58,788 bases of DNA from Paratrimastix pyriformis (GCA_027972325.1 JAPMOS010000087.1:105001-163788), one strand, 5' to 3'; positions 20,982 through 38,500 are shown, counted from the first letter of the stretch. A program made the numbers and translations. The notes: a model not told the origin generated them from the letters alone.

Positions 20982-23123
20982 ATGAGCTCAGCTCCCCGTG
21001 CCGAGAAAATTTGCTGCCTTGGTGCTGGGTATGTGGGTGGTCCCACCATGTGTGTCATTGCCAAGAATTGTCCCGACTGCAAGGTGACGGTGGCGGATCT
21101 CTTTGCCGATAAGATTGCTCAGTGGCAGGACCCCGATCATTTGCCCATCTTCGAACCTGGTCTTTCAGATCTTGTTCGCGCCACCCTGGGCAAGAACCTT
21201 TTCTTTACCACCGATCTGGAGTCTGCCATTCGCGAGGCTGACATTATCTTCGTCGCCGTCGGCACTCCCACCAAGACTGTTGGTATCGGTTCTGGCCACG
21301 CAGCAAATCTGTGCTTTTTGGAGTCTGCCGCCCGCCTTATCGCTCGGGTCGCCACCACTCCCAAGATTATCGTGGAGAAGGTCGGTCGGGAACTTTCTTG
21401 GTCGCAAATTATAATTGGTCATCCCATTGGGTTCACTCTTTCCTTCAGAGCACCGTGCCTGTGCGGAATGCCGAGACACTGATGCGCATCTTCACGACGA
21501 ATCCCGACAGTGCCCGCCTCTTCCAAGTGGTCAACAACCCCGAATTCCTTGCTGAGGGCACTGCCGTGAACGTCTGTTGTTCCATCGTACTGTCACCTTC
21601 TCACGATTTTTCAGGATCTTCTCCATCCTGATCGTGTTCTGATCGGTGGGCAAACCACCCCTGCTGGTCACGAAGCTGTTCGCCGTCTTGCTGATGTTTA
21701 TGCCCACTGGGTTCCCCGCGAGCGCATCATCACCACCAACCTGTGGTCCTCTGAATGCTCGAAGCTGGTGGCCAATGCCTTCCTCGCCCAACGCATCAGT
21801 TCGATTAACTCGATTTCCGAGCTTTGCGAGGCTACGGGAGCAGATGTTGATGAAGTCGCACGGGTCTGCAAGTTTCCCTCACACTCGTTCTTCATCCATT
21901 TATCGTCGGGTAGGCCATTGGTATGGACTCGAGAATTGGCGCGAAGTTCCTGAAGTCTTCTGTTGGTTTTGGCGGGTCTTGCTTCCAGAAGGATATCCTG
22001 AACCTGGTCTACCTTTCGCAGTCGTTGGGTTTGACAGAAGTCTGTTGTTCTGCCCCCATTGGTCCACTCCACTCCATTTCTTCATCTGATGCTGTAGGTC
22101 GCGGACTACTGGGAGCAGGTCATTACTATCAACCAGCACCAGAAGGCCCGCTTCACGGAGCGGATTGTGCACAGCATGTTCCACACCATCACCGGGAAGA
22201 AGATCGCCGTTCTCGGGTTTGCCTTCAAGAAGGACACTGGTCTGCCTCCACGCGATCAGTCTTTATGGCCTTGCCATTTATGTTGGAAGGGACGCAGGGA
22301 TTTTTTTCTCCTGATCATTCATTCATTTCAATTCCATCTCTCTGTCGCGGTCACTCCTTCCAGGCGACACCCGCGAGACCCCGGCTCTTGACGTCGTCTA
22401 CAAGATGCTCGACGAGGGCGCCAACCTGGCCATCTATGATCCTAAGGTCCGCTAGCCGACCTCACCCCGGTCTCCCTAACCGGGTTTTTTTTTTCCAGGT
22501 CCCCGACGAGCTGATGTGGGAGGACCTGCGCCACGGCCCGTCGCTCTCCCCCCCGGCACGTCCGATGCCCCTGGAGGAGCGCATCAGCCACGTGACGGAC
22601 GTCTACCAGGCCGTCGAGGGCGCCCATGCCATCGTCGTGTGCACCGAGTGGGACGAGTTCAAGGTCGGCATGGCATCATCATCATCATTGCTATCATCCA
22701 ATCATCATTGTCATCATCATCCAATCATCATCGTCATCATCATCCAGCCATCATCATCGTCATCATCATCGTCATCATCATCCAGCCATCATCATCATCA
22801 TCATCATCCAACCATCATTCATCCAACCATCATCTTCATCATCCAACCATCATCATCATCAGAGAGAACATGCTGTGTATTTGCATCATCCAACCATCAT
22901 CATCATCATCCAACCATCATCATCATCATCATCATCTCCCTCACCTCCCCCCCCCCCCCCCCCCCAGACGCTGGACTACGAGCGGATCTTCGGGTCGATG
23001 GTCAAGCCGGCCTTCATCTTCGACGGGCGCAACATCCTCGACCACCAGCGCCTCTTCCAGATCGGCTTCGAGGTGCACTCCCTCGGCCGGCGGCCCCTGA
23101 CCCACTTCCCCCAGACCCTCTAA
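20982..23123 (+). CDS. UGDH: UDP-glucose 6-dehydrogenase, 8 exons, 480 residues
   Basis: Oxidises UDP-glucose to UDP-glucuronate with two NAD+ in the cytosol, feeding glycan synthesis. Exons: 20982-21380, 21449-21571, 21615-21863, 21914-22039, 22098-22239, 22364-22446, 22499-22663 and 22968-23123. Phases close to 481 codons with stop. The N-terminus has the Rossmann motif [12 protein letters not shown]; then [27 protein letters not shown], the catalytic cysteine in [23 protein letters not shown], and the C-terminal CTEWDEFK and [10 protein letters not shown]. All are colinear with the animal enzyme. The C-terminus stops soon after the last fold element, so it lacks the longer animal tail. All seven donors read GTCNG[TC]. 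The last intron holds ATC repeats and a LINE-tail scrap. Divergent from the F-box/LRR gene. Confidence 0.97.
22675..22945. repeat. ATC/CCAACC array in UGDH intron 7
   Basis: CATCATC and CATCCAACC units, with 24 bases of LINE tail at 22861-22884 (AGAGAGAACATGCTGTGTAT) in the middle. A poly-C tract precedes the acceptor. Confidence 0.9.
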
Positions 23124-23327
23124 GCCACCCACCTTTTCGAAGCGGGATGACGAAAGGATCCCCTCGTCTTCCCAAAATTGGACTTCGAACTTGTGTTTCC
23201 CCTCCCCAGAGCGAACCCCCCCTTCCTTTCATTGAGCGTCCGTGTGTTGGAAGGCGCCACTCCGCGCCACCCCCAATGTGTTGTGGCCCCCTTTCCCTTC
23301 CCTTTCTGGTTTTCTTCCGATTGCCAT

Positions 23328-23495
23328 GATGATGATGACTGGATGATGGGATGATCATGATGACTGGATGATGGGATGATCATGATGACTGGATGATGAT
23401 CATGATGACTGGATGATGGATGATCATGATGACTGGATGATGGATGATCATGATGACTGGATGATTGGATGATCATGATGACTGGATGATTGGAT
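23328..23495. repeat. GATGATCATGATGACTG minisatellite
   Basis: About seven units of roughly 24 bases built from GATCATGATGACTGGATGAT, downstream of UGDH. The rest of 23124-23800 is pyrimidine-rich with no gene seen. Confidence 0.88.
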
Positions 23496-23800
23496 GGGCA
23501 AGTCACATCCCCGTCCCCCGTCCCCATCTTACCGCAACTTTCTTCGTCTTTCGTCTTCTTCTTTTTTGAAGTCTTTTGTGTGTTGAGCTCTCTCTCCCCT
23601 CCCTCCCCTCCCCTCCCGTGCTTCGCTTGGGGCACCGTTCGTGCGCTTGGCTGTTCTGTTGTATGTTTTTCCTCCCCATCCGCCTGTCGGCGCCCCCAAG
23701 CACGAAACACGATGTGGAATAACAACATCATCGCTTCGGTCATTCAAGCACGAAACACGATGAGAGGGGGGACGTGTTGGCCCGGGAGACGATGATGGAT

Positions 23801-23890
23801 GAGGGCCCAACACGAGGTCATTCGGCCCAGGGCCCCCGCGCGGCGCGAAGGCGGAAGTCGCGTTTCTCTTCGCCTGCGTCCCCGCAAATA
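23801..23890 (+). mobile_element. LINE tail, subfamily II
   Basis: GAGGGCCCAACACGAGGTCA, GGGCCCCCGCG, CTTCGCCTGCGTCCCCGCAA. Truncated at both ends compared with other copies. Confidence 0.78.
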
Positions 23891-23894
23891 CTCT

Positions 23895-24065
23895 CCATCC
23901 CCCGGGGTGAGAGCCGCATCATCATGGGGAGTCTCCATCCCCCGGGGTGAGCATCATCATGGGGAGTCTCCATCCCCCACGGGGTGAGCGACGCATGGGG
24001 GGACCAGGGGGTGACTACCGCATCGTCATCATGGGGGTGTCTTCATCTCCTGCGGCGCATCGTCA
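23895..24065. repeat. Short tandem repeat around CATCCCCCGGGGTGAG
   Basis: Three to four imperfect units with GGGGAGTCTCCATCCCC, GGGGTGAG and CATCATCATGGGG. Nothing is recognised from 24066 to 24222. Confidence 0.75.
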
Positions 24066-24222
24066 TCCGGGTGCCGTGATATTCCCAACCCCCAAAGTGG
24101 ATTCAAATTAGCCTCCCACGAGCCAACCCACGTTACCTGCTTCAATTCTCCTTCATTATTTAATATACCTATATCAAACCCAACCGCAGCAACCGAAAGT
24201 TACCGGGCAGGCGCAGCTCATT

Positions 24223-24964
24223 TCAGTCCTCCTGCGAGTCGATCACCTGGGTGGCATATGCAATGGTGGGGGCGATATACGCGCAGTTGGGGCCATCGTT
24301 CGTGTCAATTCGAAATCGGGCTTCCGTGGGTGTGCGTTTTGAGGCAGACATATGTCGCCGATAAACACGTTCCATGGCCACGGTTTGATCGCAACGAATG
24401 AAGAGCCGCACCCGGAGCAATGATCTGATCTGGCACCATGGAGCCTCGTCCATGTAAAGATAAAGACCCTCGACGATCACAATCCGTGCGGTGAGTCCAA
24501 TGTGAATGGCGTCGGGCTGAGGGTCGCCGATGCCGTGGTCAAAGGCGGGCGCAGTCCCCTGCCCATTCTGCTGGATTTTCTGAAGGCAGTCAAGCATCAG
24601 AGCCGGAGCAAAAGTCCACGGGGCGCCTCGTCTTTTGAACGCTTCCTCAGGATTGGGCATCGCACTCAATTCAGCGCGCCTGGAAAGAGGAGCAGCGCGG
24701 GAATGAATTGTTGGTGGATGCGAGACATCCGGACCTGAGATGAAACCCATCCATCGGGAGAACCACTGCCGCTGCTGCAAAACCATATTTTTTCCTGAGG
24801 GCTCGGCAGAGAAGATGAGATAAAGTGGATTTCCCGCTCCCAGGGAACCCCACGATCCCGACCCAAAGCTTTTCGTTTGGATGTTCTTCGGCCAAATTGT
24901 GGAGATCATCTGCCAGTTGGATCGCGAGCCGCTCCGACTTTGGAAAAGAGATGGGCAGAGCCAT
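24223..24964 (-). CDS. P-loop kinase, uridine kinase/YFH7-like family
   Basis: Two exons, 24964-24735 and 24679-24223, give 228 residues; the 55-base intron starts GTCCGG and ends TTTCCAG. The Walker A loop is GIVGFPGSGKST (about residues 38-49). Then PMDGFHLR joins across the intron to RAELSAMPNPEEAFKRRG, the PMDGFHL...KRRG signature of the uridine kinase/phosphoribulokinase-like group that includes yeast YFH7. Further on come FDHGIGDPQPDAIHI and RIVIVEGLYLYMDEAPW, then VYRRHMSAS. It probably phosphorylates a small hydroxyl substrate with ATP; the substrate is unknown. The start is the first ATG after an AG in a possible 5' intron acceptor. Divergent from the LRR gene, 61 bases away. Family is well supported, substrate is not. 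Confidence 0.88.
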
Positions 24965-25025
24965 CTGAGAGGACAACCTGCATCACCCCGGTTCACTTGC
25001 CTAGTCGCGTCATCTCTTTGCTTGA
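24965..25025. promoter_or_regulatory. 61-bp divergent gap
   Basis: The shortest intergenic space here, between the P-loop kinase (-) and the LRR gene (+). Transcripts must start within it or inside leader introns. No motif recognised. Confidence 0.4.
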
Positions 25026-29314
<4,289 letters not shown>

Positions 29315-29576
29315 GTCCGCCGGCCCCCTTGCCCTGACCAGGGGAACGCGTCAGTGTCACACAAATACACAGCATGATTCTCACCGAGCAAAGACACAGC
29401 TGGGTGTCCCTCATCCATTCTCAGTCAATCATCATCATCATCCAATCATCATCATCCATTCATCATCATCCAATCATCATCATCCAATCCTCATCATCCA
29501 ATCCTCATCATCCAATCATCACCATCCAATCATCATCCAATCATCACCATCCAATCATCACCATCCAATCATCATC

Positions 29577-29641
29577 AGAGAGACATGCTGTGTATTTGCT
29601 AGGACGCAGGCGAAGAGAAACTTTACTCCCGCCTTCGCGTC
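29577..29641 (-). mobile_element. Short LINE tail, subfamily II
   Basis: AGAGAGACATGCTGTGTATT, GACGCAGGCGAAGAGAAACT. ATC repeats on both sides. Confidence 0.8.
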
Positions 29642-29703
29642 ATCATCATCCGAGCATCATCACCCGTCGTCATCATCATCACCATCAAATTATCGGCATC
29701 ATC

Positions 29704-30105
29704 AGAGAGAGAGAACATGCTGTGTATTTGCGAGGGCGCAGGCGACAAGTTCCCAGAAAGAAAGGTTACTCGCGCCTTCGCGCCATGCGTTACACTCCGG
29801 GGGGAGCCGGGCCAAACGACCCGATGAAAGTTGGCTCCTCCCGGCCGGTGGCCCGCTCGGAGGCGGTGCCGCCCGGTGATGGGTGGTGGGAGGGTGTCGC
29901 CGGTGTGTGTTCATCTCCGGCGACGGCGGCGAGCTCGTGGCTGGGGTGGGCCAGGGTCCCCAGAATCGAGTGTCCCGGGAGTCGTCCCCAATGGGACGCC
30001 GGGAACGAGCTGCCTGATGGGGACGGCTTCCAGAGGGATGACGGGCCCGTAGGGGAACGGCGGCGGGGGCACAAGGGGCGCAGGTGGTTGCGGACGGTGA
30101 CGTTC
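29704..30105 (-). mobile_element. 5'-truncated LINE tail of about 400 bp
   Basis: Near-identical to 26628-26900 over the shared part, but extends further (GGACGCCGGGAACGAGC, GGGGCACAAGGGGCGC). Flanked by CATC repeats on both sides. Confidence 0.85.
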
Positions 30106-30495
<390 letters not shown>

Positions 30496-31062
30496 TCTCG
30501 CTGAACGATTGTGCGTGCCGTCCGCCCCCCCCGCCGCCGCTGGTCCTGCCATAGGTGTCCTCGCTCCCGAGGAGGCATGAAGCAGAACAACCGAATCTCC
30601 TTCGGTTATTTGGAATGAGATCGACGACGCCTCCCCCGCCCCCTCCGGAACCAAGAGAACGCCCGCTCTGTGTACGAGGACGCAGCCAGAAATGAATGAT
30701 TCCTTGCGTTACACTTCGGGGGAACGGGGGGGGGGGGGAAAGTCAATCGGGTGCCGAAACTATCCGCATTATCGCCAATTCCGAATAGCACGGTGCTATA
30801 CTGCGCAATGATTTCAGCGCAACTCACAAACTCGGCCGCACTGGCGACGAGCGGCACTATGATTGGATGATGATGATGATGGGGGGGGGGAGGTTGTCTC
30901 TTGGTTCAAAATTCGAAAACTCAGTCGGGCGTTTTCTGTCCCTGGCACTCATGAAGGACGCGGATGAGATAGAGATCTGTGTTTTTTCTTTTCTTTTTTC
31001 GGGTGCGAGTGTAGCCGCTTGAGGCCGGAAACTTTCACAAAAAGACGACGACATGATTTCAC

Positions 31063-31190
31063 GGCCGAGGAGGGCCCAACACGAGGTCATTAGGCCCAGC
31101 TGGGCCCCCATCGGAACGTGTAACGCGCGACGCGAAGGCGGGAGTAAACGTTTCTCTTCGCCTGCGTCCTCGCAAATCCACGCACATCGC
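31063..31190 (+). mobile_element. LINE tail, subfamily II, in the kinase 3' flank
   Basis: GGCCGAGGAGGGCCCAACAC, GGAACGTGTAACGCGCGACG, CTTCGCCTGCGTCCTCGCAA. It ends 36 bases past the kinase stop codon, so it may sit in the kinase 3' UTR. Confidence 0.82.
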
Positions 31191-31226
31191 AGAAGAACAA
31201 GACGTGCATCCTCCTCCTCCTCTTCC

Positions 31227-32257
31227 TCACGTCGGGACGTCACCACGCACTGCCTCGTCGTCCTGCAGAAGCGGCTGCAGCGCCGTGTCGCCCGGCGCGA
31301 CGGGGGCCTGGTTGGCGGTTCGCTGCGACTGAGGCTGTTTTCGCAAGCGGCGAGGAGGGCGGCTGGGTGCTGCTGCTGATGATGTTGATGATGATGACGA
31401 TGACGTGGAAGCGGCGGCGAGGAAGGGGTGCGCGTCGGTGGCACTGGCGAGTCGGTCGACAATCTGGGTGGGGGGAAACAGGCAAGGGGGGCGGGGTGGC
31501 GTGGCGAGGTCAATTCGCGGGTGTTTCCAAAGCAACACCGGACCCTGCCGCTCATATTGCGGAACCACGTGCACGATCAGCATGTCTCCCTCACACCCAA
31601 GCCAAACGCCAAGGCACTCCATCCTCCTCACTCTATGTCCCCACTCATCATCCAGTCATCATCCAGTCTTCACCACCATCATCCAGGCATCATCATCCAG
31701 GCATTGAGGAGGAAGTGAACTTCGGGCCCGAAGATGAAGATTTTTATCATCCAGGCATATCATCCAATCATCATCATCCAATCATCATCATCCAATCATC
31801 ATCATCCAATCATCATCCAATCATCCAATCATCATCCAATCCCAGTTGGACGACGGAAGAGCGACACCAAAAACCGCAGAGCGCGTCCTTCCTCGCAAAT
31901 TTCGGGAACCCACCACCACCCACCCCACACATCCCGACCTGTTGCATGGTGGGCCGGTCCTCAGGTCGTTCGGCGAAGCAGGCCTGCATCAACTCCACCA
32001 GCACGGGTGGGCACTGCTCCGTGGGCGGGATGGGGAGTCGAGCGCCTTCCTGGGCGACGGCCATCATCACCCGCAGGGGAGGCACACCGTCCCAGGGCGT
32101 CTGGCGGGTGGCCAGCTCCCAGAGAACAACCTGCGCGGGGCAGCCGGGGATTGAACCCGTGACGTGTCGGGGGGTCGCCGATACACAGACAGCCACTGGG
32201 GCATCCTTATCATCCAATTATCACATCCAATCATCTCATCCAATCATCATCATCATC

Positions 32258-32291
<34 letters not shown>

Positions 32292-32425
32292 TCCAATCAT
32301 CATCATCATCTCCAATCATCATCTCCAATCATCATCTCCAATCATCATCATCATCTCCAATCATCATCATCCAATCATCATCATCATCGTCGTCGTCATC
32401 ATCATCAACATCAACATCATCATCC

Positions 32426-32463
<38 letters not shown>

Positions 32464-32546
32464 GGACGGACCCCAAATGAATAGACATCGGAGGGCAGCC
32501 AGGAGCGGTCGCCGCGCAGAACCTCCGGTGCTGACCAGGCTGGGTG

Positions 32547-32577
<31 letters not shown>

Positions 32578-35500
32578 GGGTATGGAGAGGATGAGGATGT
32601 GAGTCATCATTTTTATGTCAAAATGCGTCTTTTCTCACGAAGGGGGGTATGGACGGGAAGTCAAGGTGAGTCTGGATGCCTCGATCACGTCATCATTTTT
32701 GTGGCAAAATGCGTCTTTTCTCACGAAGGGGGGTATGGACGGGAAGTCAAGGTGAGTCTGGATGCCTCGATCACGTCATCATTTTTGTGGCAAAATGCGT
32801 CTTTTCTCACGAAGGGGGGTATGGACGGGAAGTCAAGGTGAGTCTGGATGCCTCGATCACGTCATCATTTTTGTGGCAAAATGCGTCTTTTCTCACGAAG
32901 GGGGGTATGGACGGGAAGTCAAGGTGAGTCTGGATGCCTCGATCACGTCATCATTTTTGTGGCAAAATGCGTCTTTTCTCACGAAGGGGGGTATGGACGG
33001 GAAGTCAAGGTGAGTCTGGATGCCTCGATCACGTCATCATTTTTATGTCAAAATGCGTCTTTTCTCACGAAGGGGGGTATGGACGGGAAGTCAAGGTGAG
33101 TCTGGATGCCTCGATCACGTCATCATTTTTGTGGCAAAATGCGTCTTTTCTCACGAAGGGGGGTATGGACGGAAGTCAAGGTGAGTCTGGATGCCTCGAT
33201 CACGTCATCATTTTTATGTCAAAATGCGTCTTTTCTCACGAAGGGGGAAGTCAAGGTGAGTCTGGATGCCTCGATCACGTCATCATTTTTGTGGCAAAAT
33301 GCGTCTTTTCTCACGAAGGGGGGTATGGACGGGAAGTCAAGGTGAGTCTGGATGCCTCGATCACGTCATCATTTTTGTGGCAAAATGCGTCTTTTCTCAC
33401 GAAGGGGGGTATGGACGGGAAGTCAAGGTGAGTCTGGATGCCTCGATCACGTCATCATTTTTGTGGCAAAATGCGTCTTTTCTCACGAAGGGGGGTATGG
33501 ACGGGAAGTCAAGGTGAGTCTGGATGCCTCGATCACGTCATCATTTTGTGGCAAAATGCGTCTTTTCTCACGAAGGGGGGTATGGACGGGAAGTCAAGGT
33601 GAGTCTGGATGCCTCGATCACGTCATCATTTTTATGTCAAAATGCGTCTTTTCTCACGAAGGGGGGTATGGACGGGAAGTCAAGGTGAGTCTGGATGCCT
33701 CGATCACGTCATCATTTTGTGGCAAAATGCGTCTTTTCTCACGAAGGGGGTATGGACGGGAAGTCAAGGTGAGTCTGGATGCCTCGATCACGTCATCATT
33801 TTGTGGCAAAATGCGTCTTTTCTCACGAAGGGGGTATGGACGGGAAGTCAAGGTGAGTCTGGATGCCTCGATCACGTCATCATTTTGTGGCAAAATGCGT
33901 CTTTTCTCACGAAGGGGGTATGGACGGGAAGTCAAGGTGAGTCTGGATGCCTCGATCACGTCATCATTTTGTGGCAAAATGCGTCTTTTCTCACGAAGGG
34001 GGTATGGACGGGAAGTCAAGGTGAGTCTGGATGCCTCGATCACGTCATCATTTTGTGGCAAAATGCGTCTTTTCTCACGAAGGGGGTATGGACGGGAAGT
34101 CAAGGTGAGTCTGGATGCCTCGATCACGTCATCATTTTTGTGGCAAAATGCGTCTTTTCTCACGAAGGGGGGTATGGACGGGAAGTCAAGGTGAGTCTGG
34201 ATGCCTCGATCACGTCATCATTTTTGTGGCAAAATGCGTCTTTTCTCACGAAGGGGGGTATGGACGGGAAGTCAAGGTGAGTCTGGATGCCTCGATCACG
34301 TCATCATTTTTATGTCAAAATGCGTCTTTTCTCACGAAGGGGGGTATGGACGGGAAGTCAAGGTGAGTCTGGATGCCTCGATCACGTCATCATTTTTATG
34401 TCAAAATGCGTCTTTTCTCACGAAGGGGGGTATGGACGGGAAGTCAAGGTGAGTCTGGATGCCTCGATCACGTCATCATTTTTGTGGCAAAATGCGTCTT
34501 TTCTCACGAAGGGGGGTATGGACGGGAAGTCAAGGTGAGTCTGGATGCCTCGATCACGTCATCATTTTTATGTCAAAATGCGTCTTTTCTCACGAAGGGG
34601 GAAGTCAAGGTGAGTCTGGATGCCTCGATCACGTCATCATTTTTGTGGCAAAATGCGTCTTTTCTCACGAAGGGGGGTATGGACGGGAAGTCAAGGTGAG
34701 TCTGGATGCCTCGATCACGTCATCATTTTTATGTCAAAATGCGTCTTTTCTCACGAAGGGGGGTATGGACGGGAAGTCAAGGTGAGTCTGGATGCCTCGA
34801 TCACGTCATCATTTTTGTGGCAAAATGCGTCTTTTCTCACGAAGGGGGGTATGGACGGGAAGTCAAGGTGAGTCTGGATGCCTCGATCACGTCATCATTT
34901 TTATGTCAAAATGCGTCTTTTCTCACGAAGGGGGGTATGGACGGGAAGTCAAGGTGAGTCTGGATGCCTCGATCACGTCATCATTTTTGTGGCAAAATGC
35001 GTCTTTTCTCACGAAGGGGGGTATGGACGGGAAGTCAAGGTGAGTCTGGATGCCTCGATCACGTCATCATTTTTGTGGCAAAATGCGTCTTTTCTCACGA
35101 AGGGGGGTATGGACGGGAAGTCAAGGTGAGTCTGGATGCCTCGAGGAGCAGACCGGGTGTCCCCGCTGCCGTTGTAATCCCGGCCTCCTGCGAGAGCCTC
35201 GAGATGCCGAAATCGGAGACCTGCCCGGTTCCCAGAGGAGAAAAGGGCAATATGATCACATCTGGGTTCATCAATCGGACACCTGCCCGGGGTTCCAAGA
35301 GGAGAAAAAGGGCAATATGATCACATCTGCGCCCGTTCGCCGCACGGGCGCAGATGCACGTCGACACCAGCGGCCCCGTCCACCCAGACGATGTCATGGA
35401 GGCCAAGAGACCCCCATTCGCCAGATCATGGAATGTGCGATGATGAGCAAAAGGGGGGAATCACGGGCCTTGACGCGGAGATCATCTGTGACCAGCATAT

Positions 35501-38500
35501 TCTGCGACTTGACGTCTCGGTGCAGAATGGGCGGCCGCAGGGTGTGCAGGTAGTTCAGCCCTGGGTGGTGATGGGTGATGGTGTGCAGGAAAGAACAAGA
35601 GGACAGAATGGGTGGGCGCGAGGGCACGCATACCGCTCGTTCGGCCCTGGGTGCAGGCAATGATCACCAGATAAGGAAGACACAGAAGACAATCCGGTGG
35701 TGTGTCATGTGTCTTGTGTCCTTGTGTCTTGTGTGCTCCTGCGTACATACGGCACAAACGACACAGACGCAACATAGACCCGACACATCCGACACAAACG
35801 TATACGACACCCACGTATACGAGACGGCACAGACGACAACAGAGACATGCTGTGTATTTGCTAGCGACATCCGACACATACGACACATCTGACACATCTG
35901 ACACATACGACACATACGACACACATCCGACATCCGACACATCCGACACACATCCGACACATACGACACACATCCGACACATCCGACACATCCGACACAC
36001 ATCCGACACACATCCGACACACATCCGGCATCCTGGCGCACCGCCTCACGGACTTCCTCGGCCATCCGGGCCGACTCGCCCCCTCTCAGCACGGCTTCGC
36101 GCCGGCGCTCGGCCCGTTGCTCCACGTCAGCACCCTGCTGGCCACCATGGAGAGCCGGCGGGTGGCCGGGGACCCTCTGCGCCTACTTTTTCTGGATTTG
36201 ACGAATGCCTTCGGGTCGGTGGAAGCGTATGTCATCCGGAAAGGCCTGAGATTGGCCGGCATCCCCGGCCACCTGCAGGCGGCCATCCTCGAGCTCTACC
36301 AGGGGCTCTCCATGACCTGGCGGGACTGCTACGACCGGGGCCGCCCCGACGAGCCCCTCCCCCCAATCGCTCTTGAAAGGGGGGTCAAACAAGGCGACGC
36401 ACTGAGCCCGGTGGTGTTCCTCCTCGCCCTTGATCCGCTCCTCCGCTGGCTCGAGCTGCCCGACCCGACCCTGGGCCCGCTGGGTGCCGGCCTGGCCGGG
36501 GACCCCACCACCGCCGCCAGCTGCCAGGCCTTTGCCGACGATCTCGTGGTGACCGCCGCCAGCGACGCGGCCCTGCGGGTGCTCTGCGACAGGCTGGAGG
36601 CCTTCCTGGCCTGGGCCCGGCTGCGCCTGAATGCGAAGAAATGCGCCATCCTGGCCGCCGACAAGGGCCACGCCCAGCCGGGCTTCCTCCTGCAGCTCCA
36701 AGGTCAGCCCATCCCGGCCATGGGCGACACCACCACCTACACCTACCTGGGATACACCGTGCGCTTCGACGGCTCCTGGGACGACCACCTCCAGCGCATC
36801 ACGGCCTCCTGGAACGACCGGCTGGCCCGCATCCAAGCCTGCGCTCTGCCGCCCCTGGCGAAAATCGAGTGCGTCAGGGAATGGGCCTTCCCGACGCTAC
36901 TCTATGGCATGACGGCGATTTGTCCATCGACGGAGCAGTGCCGCGCCCTCGAGGACGACCTGGCCCGGTACGCCTCCGCATGGCTCACGGGTCGCCCACT
37001 GAGGACCGACAAACGCTTCTTCCCGGGTGCCCCGCGCGACTTCCTCTTCCTGGCCGGCCAAGGCCTGGGCCTCCGAGGATCGAGGCCTCCCTGCGCCAAG
37101 CCCACCTCTGCCTGATCGCCCGGCTCCTCACCCCGCCCCCCAACGGCCAGTTCATCGCCCAGTGGGAGCGCCCCAACGCCATGGCCCGGGCCCTGGCGGC
37201 CGCCGCCCGACCCACGATATCCCCGCAACCCGCCCGCCGCCGCCCCACCAAAGGGGCTCGTGGCCCCCCCACCCCCACGCAGCCTCTGGCAGTGGCTGGC
37301 CGAGGCGCAGACACGCCACTCGTTCACTCTGGCGCGGGGCCAGGGCGGGTGGCTGCTGACCAGCCACCTGATCCGGGGTGGCCGACTGTTCCCCGCTGCC
37401 GGGGGCAGTGACCCCGAGCCCGCGCGCCGCAAGGAGCTGCGCCTGATGAAAGTTGTCGATGTCCTCCGCGCCATGCCCGCCGATGCCATCCAGGTCTACA
37501 CCGACGGGTCCTTCGAGTGCGGCCCTGAGGGCCAGCTCCGCGGGGAGCGCCGCCGCGGTCCTGATCCACCCCGACGGCCGCGCACTGTCGTTGCGCCGCA
37601 CCCTCCAGTGGCCCACAAGCAACGCCCAGGCCGAGATCGAGGCCATCCGGCTGGCCATCGACCTCCTCGGCCGGGAGCGGGTCGGCCGAGACCGGTGCGT
37701 GCTGCTGCTGTCGGACAGCGAGTACGCCCTCGGTGCCCTGTGCCGCGCCACCTGCCTGACCCAGTCGCAGCAGGAGGTCCTCCGACTCCGGGACGAGCTG
37801 GTCTCCCGGTGGCCGCGCCTCCTCTGCCATCACGTGCCCTCCCACGTGGACGCGGTGGCCCCCGGCTGCCCCCACCTGTGGGGCAATTTGCAGGCCGACC
37901 GGCTGGCCGGCGAGGCCGCGGCAGCCCGCCCCCACCGACAAGGCCGGCCCGCCACCCCCATCCAACAGGGCTTGGCCTGCCCGCCGGAGATGCCCTTCCG
38001 CCCCTCGGGCCCCAAGGACGCCCCGTTGCCGTACCCCACCCGACCCTTCACGCTCGCGGTGGCCCGGGGATTCTGCCAGGCCCTCCAGTGCGAGGAGGAG
38101 GCCCGCGGCTGGGCCCCCGGCGCAGCCGATTCTCCTCGGGGTCACCCTGGACGGCCTCGAGCAAAGCTGGCCGCGCCCGCCTGGCGCCAGCAGGCCGCCC
38201 CCGACTGGAAGGTGCGCCGGCTCGTCTGGCTGCTGTTCGGCACCTTCCCCACCCTGCAAACCATTCGGTGCCGATACGCGCGGAAGGCCTCAGCATCTGC
38301 CGGCGACGCCCCCGGTGGGGGTCACCTGCCCACTCTGCCACGGCGGCCCCGAGACCATGTCCCACCTGCTGTCCGGCTGCGGCAGGTACCACGACTTCTA
38401 CACGGCCCGCCACGACCGTGTGGTCCGCCGACTCTGGGCCTGGTTCGGCGGGCAACGCGACTGGGTCACGCGGCATTATATGGGCGTGTCGGCAACCAAC

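Noticed and set aside
23895-24065. CRISPR-like short repeats with CATCCCCCGGGGTGAG
   Set aside because: Only three to four imperfect units with irregular spacing and similar spacers; a plain tandem repeat.
30555-30692. Possible last exon of the LRR gene (46 codons after ATAG, ending in TGA)
   Set aside because: Phase fits but there is no LRR pattern, and its end overlaps a degraded LINE-tail-like sequence; kept only as a weak candidate.
32131-32205. tRNA-like T arm (GGGTTCAATCCCCGG on the minus strand)
   Set aside because: Box B looks good, but the sequences that should form the acceptor stem do not pair and no D or anticodon arm folds; probably a chance match or an old tRNA-derived scrap.
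32603-35144. Possible CRISPR array
   Set aside because: Units are contiguous and near-identical with no unique spacers, and the setting is a eukaryotic intron.
32652-35320. Many overlapping frames of about 83 residues (MPRSRHHF...)
   Set aside because: They come from the 86-bp tandem unit; since 86 is not a multiple of three each frame reappears every third unit. No start context or family match.
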